Assembly: GCA_938091335.1 (NCBI GenBank)
Contig: CALLJG010000001.1
Coordinates: 124,001-188,000 of the forward strand
Length of the DNA stretch: 64,000 nucleotides
Direction: 5' to 3'
Source: an uncultured Thermodesulfobacterium sp.
GTDB taxonomy: Bacteria > Desulfobacterota > Thermodesulfobacteria > Thermodesulfobacteriales > Thermodesulfobacteriaceae
The notes under the pieces are model-generated. The model had not been told where the DNA came from. It searched no databases and saw only the letters and a list, made by a program, of their open reading frames with translations. The position numbers were made by a program, and so were the translations under genes. Below, piece after piece: positions 9,432 to 21,109 of this stretch; positions within the stretch are counted from its first letter, which is position 1; each line of letters opens with the position of its first letter.

Positions 9432-10602
9432 GGTAATTTATGGTGTAGAAAGATTTTTTAATGAAGAGATATTTAAAAAATATAAACAAAAAAGGATAGC
9501 ACTTTTATGTAACCAGGCTTCAGTAACTCATTATTTTATTTCTTCCATAATTCTGTTTAAAGAACATTTTAAAAAAAATTTTAAAATTATTTTTTCTCCT
9601 CAACATGGATTATTTTCTGAAAAACAAGCTAATATGATACCTTCAGAAGATGAAATAGAACCTTTTACTAAAGTACCTATAATAAGTTTATATGGACCAC
9701 GGCTAAAACCGGAAGATGAGCATTTAGAAGAAATAGATATAGTTTTTATAGATTTGCAAGAGGTAGGATGTAGAGTTTATACTTATATATGGACGGTATA
9801 TTTTTTAATGGAGGTTTGTGAAAGAAAAGGAAAAAAGGTGATTGTTCTTGATAGACCGAATCCTCTTGGTGATTCCATCGAAGGTCCACTTTTAGAACCA
9901 TCCTATTTTTCTTTTGTAGGAATGGATATTCTGCCATTAAAGCATGGGTTAACCATTGGAGAACTTTCAAAATTGTTTAAAAATAGACATTTTCCTAATT
10001 TGGATTTAGAGGTGATAAAAATGAAAGGATATAAAAAAAGATATTTATTTTCTGAAATTGGACGGTTTTGGGTTTTCCCTTCTCCTAATATGCCTTCTTG
10101 GGAGACAGCAATGGTTTATCCAGGTCAAGTATTGTTAGAGGGTACTAATCTTTCCGAAGGTAGAGGTACAACTAGTCCCTTTTTAATTTTTGGAGCTCCA
10201 TACCTAAGAATTAGAGAGATTTTTCAATATTTTAAAAAAAGAAATTTTGAAAAAGAAGGATTTTTTTTAAGGCCTATAGTGTTTGAACCCATTTTTAGCA
10301 AGTGGAAAGGAATGAGATGTTATGGGTTTCAAATACATATTTTAGACTATAAAATTTTTAAACCAGTAAAAACCACTTTAAAAATTTTAAAACTTATTAA
10401 AGAAACACATGAGGAATTTAAATTCATTAATGGACCATATGAATTTGAGCAAAAATTAAAACCTATTGAAATTCTTATAGGTAATAAATATGTTTTAAAT
10501 TGGTTAGAAAATAAAGAGGAGGAAATTGACCTAGATTTTTATCTATATTATAATTTAAAAAATTATTCAGAAGAAATCAAAACTTACATTCTTTATAAAT
10601 GA
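9415..10602 (+). CDS. DUF1343/NamZ-like exo-beta-N-acetylmuramidase family protein
   Basis: Protein of 395 aa matching the DUF1343 family, now known to include NamZ (GH171), which removes non-reducing-end MurNAc from cell-wall fragments. Recognised family stretches are LLCNQASVTH, FSPQHGLFS, ISLYGPRLKPEDEHLE, VFIDLQEVGCRVYTYIWT and VLDRPNPLGDSIEGPLLEP, plus FPSPNMPSWETA. There is no signal peptide, so a cytoplasmic role in wall recycling is more likely than secretion. It overlaps the upstream amidase gene by 17 bp, which supports a shared cell-wall role. The activity is inferred from family membership only. Confidence 0.82.
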   Translation: MIKNPKVIYGVERFFNEEIFKKYKQKRIALLCNQASVTHYFISSIILFKEHFKKNFKIIFSPQHGLFSEKQANMIPSEDEIEPFTKVPIISLYGPRLKPEDEHLEEIDIVFIDLQEVGCRVYTYIWTVYFLMEVCERKGKKVIVLDRPNPLGDSIEGPLLEPSYFSFVGMDILPLKHGLTIGELSKLFKNRHFPNLDLEVIKMKGYKKRYLFSEIGRFWVFPSPNMPSWETAMVYPGQVLLEGTNLSEGRGTTSPFLIFGAPYLRIREIFQYFKKRNFEKEGFFLRPIVFEPIFSKWKGMRCYGFQIHILDYKIFKPVKTTLKILKLIKETHEEFKFINGPYEFEQKLKPIEILIGNKYVLNWLENKEEEIDLDFYLYYNLKNYSEEIKTYILYK

Positions 10603-10608
10603 ATAATA

Positions 10609-12644
<2,036 letters not shown>

Positions 12645-12645
12645 A

Positions 12646-13764
12646 ATGATAGGAAATAGATTCCAAAGAGTTCAAAGTTTATTAAAAAGGACAAAAAGAG
12701 TAGTTGTAAAGATAGGAAGTGCAGTTATTACAAAAGAGGATGAAGGATTAGACTATCAAGTTATTTATAATCTTACTTATGAAATAAGTAGACTTTGGAA
12801 AGCAGATTATAAAATAGTTCTTGTTTCTTCCGGAGCTATAGCTTGTGGAAGAGCTAAATTAAAATATCTTAAAAAACCTATTTCATTAACAGAAAAACAG
12901 GCTTTGGCCTCTATTGGGCAAGCTACTCTAATCCAAGCCTATGAAGATATGTTTCATAAATATCAAATTCAAGTAGCCCAAATTTTATTAACTCGTGAAG
13001 ATTTTTCGCAAAGAGAAAGATATCTTAATGCTAAAAAAACTTTAGAGACTTTATTAAAATGGAAAATATTACCTATAGTAAATGAAAATGATACAGTTAC
13101 TACTGAAAGTATTAAATTTAGTGATAATGATATTTTATCAGCTTTAGTTGCTGGAACTATTGAAGCAGATCTTCTTATTATTTTATCTGATGTTGATGCC
13201 CTTTACAAAGAAGATCCTCGAATAAATCCGAAAGCTGAGAAAATAAGTGAAATAGAAGAAATAACTGCAGAAATAATCTCAATGGCTGGAAATAAGCCAG
13301 GAAGATTGGGTAGAGGAGGAATGTATTCTAAATTGATAGCTACTCAAATGGCAAATTTTATGGGTATTCCTGTAGTTATACTTCCTGGAAGGAAACCTCT
13401 TATTCTTGAGAAATTTTGGAGTGGTGAAGAGGTAGGAACTATTTTTTGGGCAAAGGAAAGAAGTTTAAATATGAGAAAACTTTGGATAAAATATTATATA
13501 AAACCAGAGGGTAAATTATATATAGACGAAGGAGCTGAAAAGGCAATATTAAAAAATGGTAAAAGCCTTTTGATTGGAGGAATACTCAGTGTAGAAGGTA
13601 GTTTTAATAAAGGAGCTTGTGTGGAGTGTTTAAATCTTAAAGGAAAATCTTTAGCTAAAGGGTTAATTAATTTTTCTTCAGAAGAACTTTTGAAACTAAA
13701 GATTTCTGAAGAAAAAGTAAATAAGGAGATAATTCATAGAGATAATCTAGTTATTCTGGATTAG
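12646..13764 (+). CDS. proB: Glutamate 5-kinase
   Basis: First enzyme of proline synthesis: phosphorylates the gamma-carboxyl of glutamate. The amino-acid kinase domain covers about residues 15-260 (VVVKIGSAVIT, VLVSSGAIACGR, VNENDTVTTESIKFSDND, LSDVDALY, GRGGMYSKLIATQMA). A PUA domain follows at about 285-360. The 372-aa length matches the PUA-containing form, which is normally feedback-inhibited by proline. It follows obgE by 1 nt and precedes dnaE by 28 nt. Confidence 0.96.
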   Translation: MIGNRFQRVQSLLKRTKRVVVKIGSAVITKEDEGLDYQVIYNLTYEISRLWKADYKIVLVSSGAIACGRAKLKYLKKPISLTEKQALASIGQATLIQAYEDMFHKYQIQVAQILLTREDFSQRERYLNAKKTLETLLKWKILPIVNENDTVTTESIKFSDNDILSALVAGTIEADLLIILSDVDALYKEDPRINPKAEKISEIEEITAEIISMAGNKPGRLGRGGMYSKLIATQMANFMGIPVVILPGRKPLILEKFWSGEEVGTIFWAKERSLNMRKLWIKYYIKPEGKLYIDEGAEKAILKNGKSLLIGGILSVEGSFNKGACVECLNLKGKSLAKGLINFSSEELLKLKISEEKVNKEIIHRDNLVILD

Positions 13765-13792
13765 TTTTTTTTATTAAGGAGGTGTTCCTTTT

Positions 13793-16700
13793 ATGGGTTC
13801 CTTTGTTCACTTACATGTTCATACTGAATGGAGTTTACTTGATGGAGCTATAAGAATAGATGATTTAGTTGAAAGACTCCTTGAATATAAAATGCCAGGT
13901 TGTGCTATTACTGATCATGGTACTCTTTATGGGATTATCCATTTTTATTTAAAACTTAAATCTGCAGAACTTAAGCCTATTTTAGGATGTGAATTTTATG
14001 TAGCAGAAAATTCACGCTTTGATAAGAAAGCTGACAAAAAGGGATATGCTGGGCTTCATTTAACAGCTCTTGCAAAAAATGAAGAAGGATATAAAAACCT
14101 TCTGAAATTAGCTAGCTTAGCTTACTTAGAAGGATTTTACTATAAACCTCGTATAGATAAAGAAATTCTTAAAAAATATCACAAAGGATTAATAATAATG
14201 AGCGGGTGTTTAGAAGGGGAGATTCCTAAGCTTATATTGAGTGGACAGATAGATAAAGCAATAGAAGTAGCTCAATGGTATAAAAATTTATTTCAAGATG
14301 ATTTTTATTTAGAGATTCAAAGAAATGGATTACCAGAGCAAGAAAAGGTAAATATAACTCTTTTAGAAATAGGAGAAAAATTGGGAATTCAGTGTATAGC
14401 TACAGCAGACTGTCATTATCTTGATAAGGAAGATGCTTTAGCTCATGAAGTGCTACTTTGCATTCAAACAGGGCATAAAATAAGTGATCCAGATAGATTT
14501 AAATTTAATACAAATATGCTTTTTTTAGCAAATGAAGAAGAAATGAAAAAGAGATTTGACGGTTTCCCTTCAGAACTGCTTACAAATACTATGGAAGTTT
14601 TTGATAAAGTAAAATTGGAAATAAAGATAGGTGAAGTCTTATTTCCAAAAGCTAAGATTGAAGGATCAGAGACAGTAGAAAAATATTTTATAAAAAAGGC
14701 TAAAGAGGGATTAGAAAAAAGGCTTAAGGAATTAAGAGAAAGAGATCTTTTAGCAAGAGATCCTAAAGAATATTGGGAAAGATTGGATTATGAGATCGAA
14801 ATCATAATTGAGAAGGGTTATGCTAGTTATTTTTTGATTGTGGCGGATTTTATTGAATGGGCAAAAAAAAGAGGAATTCCTGTGGGACCAGGAAGAGGTT
14901 CTTCTGCAGGTTCTCTTGTAGCTTATGCTTTAGGTATTACTAATTTAGATCCGCTTAGATGGGGACTTCTTTTTGAAAGATTTTTAAATAAAGAAAGACT
15001 TAGCCTTCCGGATATAGATGTAGATTTTTGCATGGAAAGAAGAGATGAAGTAATAGAATATGTGACCAATGTGTATGGAAAAGAATATATTGCAAAAATT
15101 TCTACCTTTGGTCAACTTAAGGCAAGACAAGTTGTTAGAGATGTAGGAAGAGTCCTTGGTTTTAAACCTAAAGAAATTGATCCCATTGCCAAAATGATAA
15201 ATATAGGAATGGATGTAAGTTTAGAAAAGGAAATTAAAAGACCGGAGTTTAAGGAGCTAATTCATAAAAATGAGAAAATTGCTCAACTTTTTGAACTTGC
15301 TAAGAAATTAGAAAAATTGCCAAGACATGTTAGTCAACATGCAGCAGGTGTAGTAATTTCAGGAGTACCCATTATAGAAGTGGCTCCATTAATGAAGGGT
15401 GAAGAAAATGAGATATTAGTCCAATTTGATATGAAGGCTTGTGAAGCTGTAGGATTGATCAAATTTGATTTTTTGGGATTAAAAACCCTTACTATTATAG
15501 ATCATACCTTAAAATTAATAAAAAAATATGAAAATATAGATTTAGATATTAATAATATTTCTTTAGAGGATGAAAAAACTTTTGAACTTTTAGCCCAAGG
15601 TAATACCGACGGAGTTTTCCAGCTGGAATCTGAGGGGATGAAAGAATTATTGAGAAGACTTAAACCCTCAAAATTTAATGATCTAATTGCAGCTTTAGCT
15701 CTTTATAGGCCTGGTCCTTTGGAAGGTGGGCTTTTAGAACAATACATTGAAACTAAACAAGAAAAAAGAAAACCAGAATATTTACATCCACTTTTAGAAC
15801 CTATCCTTAAAGAAACTTATGGAGTAATTGTTTATCAAGAACAGGTAATGGAAATTGCAAGAACTTTTGCTGGATATACTTTGGGAGAAGCTGATGTGTT
15901 AAGAAGAGCTATAGGAAAAAAAGAAAAAGAATTAATGGAAAGTTTAAAAGAGGAATTTATTTTAAGATCAAAACAAAGAGGAATATCTGAAGAAATAGCA
16001 CAAAAGATTTTTGATTTGATTGAAAAATTTGCTGATTATGGATTCAATAAAAGTCATTCAGCTGCCTATGCTATGCTTTCTTATCAAACTGCTTATCTAA
16101 AGGCTCATTATCCTATTTATTTTATAGCATCTATATTAACCTATGAAGCTAATAAAAGTGAAGAAGTAAGTAAATATTTAACAGTAGCTAAAGAAATGGG
16201 GATTAAAATTTTACCTCCAGATATAAATAAAAGTGAAGCTGGGTTTTCAATAGAAAACTCATCTATTAGAATAGGACTCTATGCTATCAAAAATGTGGGG
16301 GAAGAAGCTGTTAATGAAATTCTTAAAAAAAGACCATATCAATCTTTTATAGATTTTTGTATAAAAGTGGATACAAAAAAAATAAATAAAAAAACTATAG
16401 AAGCATTAATAAAAGCAGGAGCTTTTGACAGTTTAGAACCAAATAGAGCCAAACTTTTATATAATCTTCCTTTTGTACTTTCTATAAGTAATCAAAATAA
16501 AGTTTTTAACTTGTTTAAACAGAGTCCATTGTTAAAAATTGATGAAACCTTCAAAATGGAAGAAGTGCCTGAATGGAGTCTTGAGGAAAAATTAAATTTT
16601 GAAAAATCAGCATTAGGGTTCTATTTTACTGAACATCCTCTGACAAGATTTAGAAAATGGATTAATGTCTTTTCTTTCTATGATTTAAGAAAAATAAAAG

Positions 16701-17224
16701 AAAAAAAAGAGGGCACAAAAGCCATTATAGCAGGTATAATTTCAGAAATAAAATTAAAGAATACTAAAAGTGGAGATAAAATAGGAATACTTAAAATAGA
16801 AGATGAAAAAGATAGTCTAAAAGCTTTGATTTTCTCTGATTTATATAATCACCATATGCAAAATATTTATGAAGGAGCAATGTGTTGGTTTAAAGTGGAA
16901 GTAGATAAAGAAGAAGATAACTTAATTCTTTTAATAGAAGATTTAGCAGATTTAAGAAACTTAAAATTTTTTAAAAATTATAAAATAGATATAATTTTTT
17001 CTTCAGATAATTTGAATGAAGAAACTATTGAATGTTTCAAAAATTTTTTAATAAAAGATAAACATAGCTCAGAAGGTTTACCAATCCAACTTTATTTGAA
17101 ATATCCTGATTATTTAGTTTGTTTTGAATTAGATGAGTATAAAATTAATCCTTCTTATGAAAATCTCATTTTTATTTTACATACTTTTGAAAATATTTGT
17201 TTAAGAATATCTCAATTAACTTGA
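13793..17224 (+). CDS. dnaE: DNA polymerase III alpha subunit
   Basis: Catalytic subunit of the replicative polymerase. The N-terminal PHP domain (HVHTEWSLLDGAIRI) is followed by the C-family polymerase core (GPGRGSSAGSLVAY, then LPDIDVDFCMERRDEV at about 405-420 with the catalytic Asp residues). A further conserved stretch is KSHSAAYAMLSYQTAYLKAHYP. Helix-hairpin-helix and OB-fold regions fill the C-terminus. The length of 1143 aa is normal for DnaE1. The start has a strong ribosome binding site (AAGGAGG). It closes the run that began with proA. Confidence 0.97.
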   Translation: MGSFVHLHVHTEWSLLDGAIRIDDLVERLLEYKMPGCAITDHGTLYGIIHFYLKLKSAELKPILGCEFYVAENSRFDKKADKKGYAGLHLTALAKNEEGYKNLLKLASLAYLEGFYYKPRIDKEILKKYHKGLIIMSGCLEGEIPKLILSGQIDKAIEVAQWYKNLFQDDFYLEIQRNGLPEQEKVNITLLEIGEKLGIQCIATADCHYLDKEDALAHEVLLCIQTGHKISDPDRFKFNTNMLFLANEEEMKKRFDGFPSELLTNTMEVFDKVKLEIKIGEVLFPKAKIEGSETVEKYFIKKAKEGLEKRLKELRERDLLARDPKEYWERLDYEIEIIIEKGYASYFLIVADFIEWAKKRGIPVGPGRGSSAGSLVAYALGITNLDPLRWGLLFERFLNKERLSLPDIDVDFCMERRDEVIEYVTNVYGKEYIAKISTFGQLKARQVVRDVGRVLGFKPKEIDPIAKMINIGMDVSLEKEIKRPEFKELIHKNEKIAQLFELAKKLEKLPRHVSQHAAGVVISGVPIIEVAPLMKGEENEILVQFDMKACEAVGLIKFDFLGLKTLTIIDHTLKLIKKYENIDLDINNISLEDEKTFELLAQGNTDGVFQLESEGMKELLRRLKPSKFNDLIAALALYRPGPLEGGLLEQYIETKQEKRKPEYLHPLLEPILKETYGVIVYQEQVMEIARTFAGYTLGEADVLRRAIGKKEKELMESLKEEFILRSKQRGISEEIAQKIFDLIEKFADYGFNKSHSAAYAMLSYQTAYLKAHYPIYFIASILTYEANKSEEVSKYLTVAKEMGIKILPPDINKSEAGFSIENSSIRIGLYAIKNVGEEAVNEILKKRPYQSFIDFCIKVDTKKINKKTIEALIKAGAFDSLEPNRAKLLYNLPFVLSISNQNKVFNLFKQSPLLKIDETFKMEEVPEWSLEEKLNFEKSALGFYFTEHPLTRFRKWINVFSFYDLRKIKEKKEGTKAIIAGIISEIKLKNTKSGDKIGILKIEDEKDSLKALIFSDLYNHHMQNIYEGAMCWFKVEVDKEEDNLILLIEDLADLRNLKFFKNYKIDIIFSSDNLNEETIECFKNFLIKDKHSSEGLPIQLYLKYPDYLVCFELDEYKINPSYENLIFILHTFENICLRISQLT

Positions 17225-17257
17225 AAACTCAAACTTATTCAATTAAAATGAGTTTTT
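17224..17257 (+). terminator. Possible rho-independent terminator after dnaE
   Basis: Inverted repeat AAAACTCA / TGAGTTTT with a 17-nt loop, ending in a short T run. It begins at the dnaE stop codon. The stem is AT-rich and the loop long, so it is a weak candidate. Confidence 0.35.
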
Positions 17258-17282
17258 ATAAAATAAAAATTAGGAGGGGAAA

Positions 17283-17579
17283 ATGTTATCTAAAATTCCT
17301 TTTGATCTTGAAAGAATTGAAAAAGAAGATTTAGAGAAACAAATTCTTAGAATAGCTATTATAGCTGAACTTGATGCAATTAATCTTTATGAACAATTAG
17401 CTTCTCTTACAGAAGATGAAAATCTAAAAGTAATATTTCTTGATATTGCAAAAGAAGAAAAAACTCATGTAGGAGAATTTTTAACTATGCTTTTAAAAAA
17501 AGATGAAGAACAAGAAGAAGAGCTTGCTGCAGGAGAGGAAGAAATAGAAGAACTTTTGGAGGAACAGGAGGAAGAATAA
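17283..17579 (+). CDS. Encapsulated-ferritin-like iron oxidase (EncFtn family)
   Basis: Small all-helical protein of 98 aa. Residues 20-72 match the short ferritin-like half-bundle that packages iron inside encapsulin shells (LRIAIIAELDAINLYEQLA, then AKEEKTHVGEFL). Glu29, Tyr36, Glu59 and His62 keep the spacing of the ferroxidase ligands Glu32, Tyr39, Glu62 and His65 that I recall for Rhodospirillum EncFtn. The last 25 or so residues are almost entirely acidic and do not resemble a usual encapsulin-targeting peptide. No encapsulin shell gene is nearby; flanks are dnaE and lptD. The ribosome binding site is TAGGAGGGG. Iron oxidation is inferred from the conserved ligands. Confidence 0.82.
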   Translation: MLSKIPFDLERIEKEDLEKQILRIAIIAELDAINLYEQLASLTEDENLKVIFLDIAKEEKTHVGEFLTMLLKKDEEQEEELAAGEEEIEELLEEQEEE

Positions 17580-17582
17580 TAT

Positions 17583-19724
17583 TTGGTTTTATGGAGAATT
17601 TTTTTAATTTTTCCTTTTTGGTTTATTTTTTTTATTAATTATAGTTTATTTGCTTATAATAAACATTTTGAAATTACTGCAGATAAGATAGAAGTTTTTC
17701 ATGAGCCAGAAATTTTAATTGCTAAAGGTGATGTGGTAATTACTGGTGAAGATTTGATAATATGGGCTCAAGAAATTAAATATGAAATAAAGACCCAGTA
17801 TATAAATTTAAAAAATTTTAAAATTTTTGATATTTCAAAAAATGCTACTGCTGAAGGAAATGAAGGATTTTTAGATATTAGGAACGGAGAACTTTGGGCA
17901 AATCAAATATTTCTATTTTTTAAAAAAGAACAAATTCGAATAAAAGCCCTTGATTTTCATAAAAATTCATTAAATGAATATTTTGCAAAAAAAGCTTTTA
18001 TTACAACTTGTGAATGGGAATGTGAACAAGAAAAAGATTTTCCCCCTTGGAGTTTAGAAATTGATGATTTTATTTTAACTCCAGAGGGAATAAGTGAAGG
18101 CTCTAGAAGTAAGTTTAGAATAAAAAAAATTCCTTTGGCTTCTATTCCAAAAACTCCATATATGCCCAAAATAAATTTTCCTATTACAGTTCCAAGAAAA
18201 ACAGGTTTTTTAAGTCCTCAATTTGCTCAAGGTAGCAGATTAGGTATAGGAATACAAATTCCTTTATTTTGGGCCTTAACTGATCAAGTTGATTTTACTA
18301 TTTCTCCTTTTTATTTTACCAAAAGAGGGCTATTAATGGATATAGAAAATCAGTTTTTGTTTAGAGAAGATTTTAAAGGGATATTGAAATTTAGATACCT
18401 TAAAGATGTAAAAAAAGAAGGATATCTTATTGAAGAAGAACCTAAAAAAAATAAATGGTGGATAGTAAGTAAAATAGACTATATGATAAATTCTAATTTA
18501 GATGCTCATCTAGATTTGGATATTCTATCAGAAAAAGGATTTTTAGAGGAATTTAATGTAGGAGAAGGAAGTTATTCAAATGCAAGATCATTATTTTTGG
18601 ATAAATTTAATAGGGATATAGAAGATAAATCTCAAGAATATAGAACTTCTAAATTCTGGCTTCAATATTATAAAAATAGTATTTATGGAAACATAGAAAG
18701 CGCATATTTAAATTATCATGGAACAGTAGATAAAGATACTATCTTACAACCCTTTTTTAATTTTCAGCTAACCTTACTTCCCACTCATATTTTTAGAGAT
18801 TTACTATCCACTTTAAATATCAACTACTTTTACCGTCATAGAGAAGAAGGATATTATGGGCACAAAATTAGCACTCAATTTGAAGTTGTCTATCCTTTTA
18901 AGTTTTTCTTTCTTTCCAATAGTGCCCAAATTAAATATAACTTTGATGTATATAATTTAAGAGAAAAAGATATATTTGAAAAAAGTAGTATTTTTAGAAA
19001 TTTTTTCGAGTTTGAATTGAATTCTTATACAGTTTTTTTGAAATACTATGCTTTTTTAAATGAAAATTTTAGATTTTTACATATTTTGAAGCCATATATA
19101 ATATATTTTTACCGGTCAAGACCAACTGAAATAAATGTTCCCCAATTTGATTATGCAGATTTAATAAGTAATAAAACTCAAACTTTAGAATATGGCTTAT
19201 GGCAATTTTTTAGTCTTCCCAATAAAAGTAATTTTTTGATTATAAAATCATATCAACAATATGATTTTATAAAAGCTAAGCGTTTAGCTTTGGCAACAAA
19301 ACCAGAAGAAAAACCTTTTTCAGATATATATATCCAGATAGTACTTAATTATTCTCCTTATTTATTTACAAGATACGATACTGCTTATAATTTTTATGGA
19401 TTAGGATTTAAAAAACAATCCTTAAGTTTAGGATTAAGGGAAATTTTTTTAGATAAAATAGATTTGATATATCAAGAAGATAAAGCTTGGAATACTCAAC
19501 AACTTACTTTAGATTTGGAATCACTTATATTAAATAAAATTTTGGCTAAATTTTATATAAGTAGAAATTTTGTAAGAGATGAAACCACTGAAATGAAAGT
19601 AGAAGGTGATTATTTACATAATTGTTATTTAGTAGGTTTTGGTTTTTTGCTCACTCCAAAAGATACTAAATTTTTATTTGTATTTGAGTTAAAAGGGCTT
19701 GGTGAATATGGGAAACTAAAATGA
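17583..19724 (+). CDS. lptD: LPS assembly outer-membrane protein LptD
   Basis: Outer-membrane beta-barrel that inserts lipopolysaccharide into the outer leaflet, 713 aa. A signal peptide (FLIFPFWFIFFINYSLFAY) precedes an OstA/LptA-like N-domain (ITADKIEVFHEPEILIAKGD and VVITGEDLIIWAQEI). The barrel begins with the family landmark PRKTGFLSPQFAQGSRLGIG. Cys residues in TTCEWECEQ could form the plug-domain disulfide. The start is TTG, 3 nt after the ferritin stop, with GGAGG about 10 nt upstream; the nearby ATG is out of frame. No lptE or lptA is visible here. Confidence 0.88.
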   Translation: MVLWRIFLIFPFWFIFFINYSLFAYNKHFEITADKIEVFHEPEILIAKGDVVITGEDLIIWAQEIKYEIKTQYINLKNFKIFDISKNATAEGNEGFLDIRNGELWANQIFLFFKKEQIRIKALDFHKNSLNEYFAKKAFITTCEWECEQEKDFPPWSLEIDDFILTPEGISEGSRSKFRIKKIPLASIPKTPYMPKINFPITVPRKTGFLSPQFAQGSRLGIGIQIPLFWALTDQVDFTISPFYFTKRGLLMDIENQFLFREDFKGILKFRYLKDVKKEGYLIEEEPKKNKWWIVSKIDYMINSNLDAHLDLDILSEKGFLEEFNVGEGSYSNARSLFLDKFNRDIEDKSQEYRTSKFWLQYYKNSIYGNIESAYLNYHGTVDKDTILQPFFNFQLTLLPTHIFRDLLSTLNINYFYRHREEGYYGHKISTQFEVVYPFKFFFLSNSAQIKYNFDVYNLREKDIFEKSSIFRNFFEFELNSYTVFLKYYAFLNENFRFLHILKPYIIYFYRSRPTEINVPQFDYADLISNKTQTLEYGLWQFFSLPNKSNFLIIKSYQQYDFIKAKRLALATKPEEKPFSDIYIQIVLNYSPYLFTRYDTAYNFYGLGFKKQSLSLGLREIFLDKIDLIYQEDKAWNTQQLTLDLESLILNKILAKFYISRNFVRDETTEMKVEGDYLHNCYLVGFGFLLTPKDTKFLFVFELKGLGEYGKLK

Positions 19725-19790
19725 GTCTGATGGGGATATAACCTCTTTTTCGTAGTTATAGATTTTATGTTTCTATCATAGGAGGTAAAA

Positions 19791-20843
19791 ATGGATAAAT
19801 TTGGAATTATTTATGATGAAATATTTACAAAACATAATCCAGGAATTTTTCATCCAGAATCTCCGCAAAGACTTCAGGTTATTTTGGATAGGATTCAAAA
19901 AGAGGATATAAAACCTTATATAGAGTTATTTCCACCAGAGACAGCTACTAAAGAAGAAATACTATGGAATCACAGTGAATATCTTTATAATATCATTGCT
20001 CAAACCTCTGGGAAAACTTATATTCAACTTGATCCTGATACAGCCACTAATGAATATTCCTTTGAAGCTGCATTAAAAGCAGTGGGAGCCCAAAAAGCAG
20101 CATTAAAACTTCTTTTAGAAAAAGGATATAAAGGTGTTTTTGCTTTAGTTAGACCACCAGGGCATCACGCAGAAAAAGATAAAGCTATGGGTTTTTGTCT
20201 ATTTAACAATATAGCTATAGGTGCCTACTATGCTAAATATTATTATACATTAAAGAAAATATTAATTGTAGATTGGGATCTTCATCATGGAAATGGAACT
20301 CAAAAATCTTTTTATTTTGATCCAGAAGTCTTATATTTTTCTGTACATCAATATCCTTATTATCCTGGAACTGGGCATTATTCAGAAATTGGGAATGGTG
20401 AAGGAAGAGGATTTAATATAAATGTGCCTCTACCTCCTTATTGTGGAGATGAAGAGTATATATATATTTTTGAAACCCTTTTAAAACCTATTGCTTTAAA
20501 ATATAAACCTGAAATTATAATGGTTTCTGCTGGATTTGATCTCTGTGAAAATGATCCGCTTGGATCTATGGAAGTTACTCCGTCTTTTGGTATCCCTATG
20601 TTAACTAAAATATTGAAAGAAATTGCAAATGATACTTGCGGAGGAAAAATACTTTTTACTTTGGAAGGTGGTTACAATTTAATAAATTTACAAAAAAGTG
20701 TTTCAGAGCTTATTTTAACTTTTTTAGGAATAAGGGAAATTTCTCAAAAAATTTCTTTTTCAGAAAATTCCAAAAAGATAGAAAATCAGATATTAAAACC
20801 TTTAAAAGATCTGCTTAGATATAAATCCTTTTGGGATATATAA
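19791..20843 (+). CDS. Histone deacetylase / acetoin-utilization (AcuC) family enzyme
   Basis: Zinc-dependent deacetylase fold, 350 aa. Family motifs are RPPGHHAEKDKAMGFCLFNN, DWDLHHGNGTQ (zinc Asp and His), FSVHQYPYYPGTG and SAGFDLCENDPLG (second zinc Asp), then LEGGYN. Bacterial members deacetylate acetyl-lysine, acetylpolyamines or similar small amides; the substrate here is unknown. The ribosome binding site is AGGAGGTAAAA before the ATG. It stands apart from lptD by 66 nt and is followed by about 160 nt before the SRP RNA. Confidence 0.87.
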   Translation: MDKFGIIYDEIFTKHNPGIFHPESPQRLQVILDRIQKEDIKPYIELFPPETATKEEILWNHSEYLYNIIAQTSGKTYIQLDPDTATNEYSFEAALKAVGAQKAALKLLLEKGYKGVFALVRPPGHHAEKDKAMGFCLFNNIAIGAYYAKYYYTLKKILIVDWDLHHGNGTQKSFYFDPEVLYFSVHQYPYYPGTGHYSEIGNGEGRGFNINVPLPPYCGDEEYIYIFETLLKPIALKYKPEIIMVSAGFDLCENDPLGSMEVTPSFGIPMLTKILKEIANDTCGGKILFTLEGGYNLINLQKSVSELILTFLGIREISQKISFSENSKKIENQILKPLKDLLRYKSFWDI

Positions 20844-20963
20844 GAAGTATTAGTTTATATCTACAATAAGATCTTTGGAAGGTAAAATATAAAAACAAAA
20901 GAAGAAAGATTAAAGATTTTTTATGTTGAGAATTTGAGAGCTACATTTTTAAAATGAAAGTTT

Positions 20964-20992
20964 TTGAAAAAAATGAAAAATTGTATTATATT
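20964..20992 (+). promoter_or_regulatory. Sigma-70-type promoter for SRP RNA
   Basis: TTGAAA (20964-20969), 17-nt spacer, TTATAT (20987-20992). A start 7-10 nt later coincides with the first base of the SRP RNA terminal helix at 21002. Two independent boundaries agree, which supports the call. Confidence 0.65.
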
Positions 20993-21001
20993 TTTAAATA
21001 A

Positions 21002-21102
21002 GGCTATTGGGATCTGTGCGACAGATCCTGGTGAACTCCGCTAGGCCCGAAAGGGAGCAACGGTAGCCAGGCTCTCTGGGTGCCACAGATATCCCAATAG
21101 CC
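21002..21102 (+). ncRNA. ffs: Signal recognition particle RNA (4.5S-type)
   Basis: Compact 101-nt hairpin RNA. The ends pair over 17 bp (GGCTATTGGGAT+CTGTG with CACAG+AT+ATCCCAATAGCC). The tip is the conserved helix-8 domain, GGCCCGAAAGGGAGCA flanked by CGCTA and CGGTAGC. This matches the Ffh-binding motif, with a GAAA tetraloop where GGAA is more usual. It works with Ffh and FtsY in co-translational membrane targeting. tRNA-Sec starts 7 nt downstream, so the two may share one primary transcript. Confidence 0.9.
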
Positions 21103-21109
21103 CCTTAAA

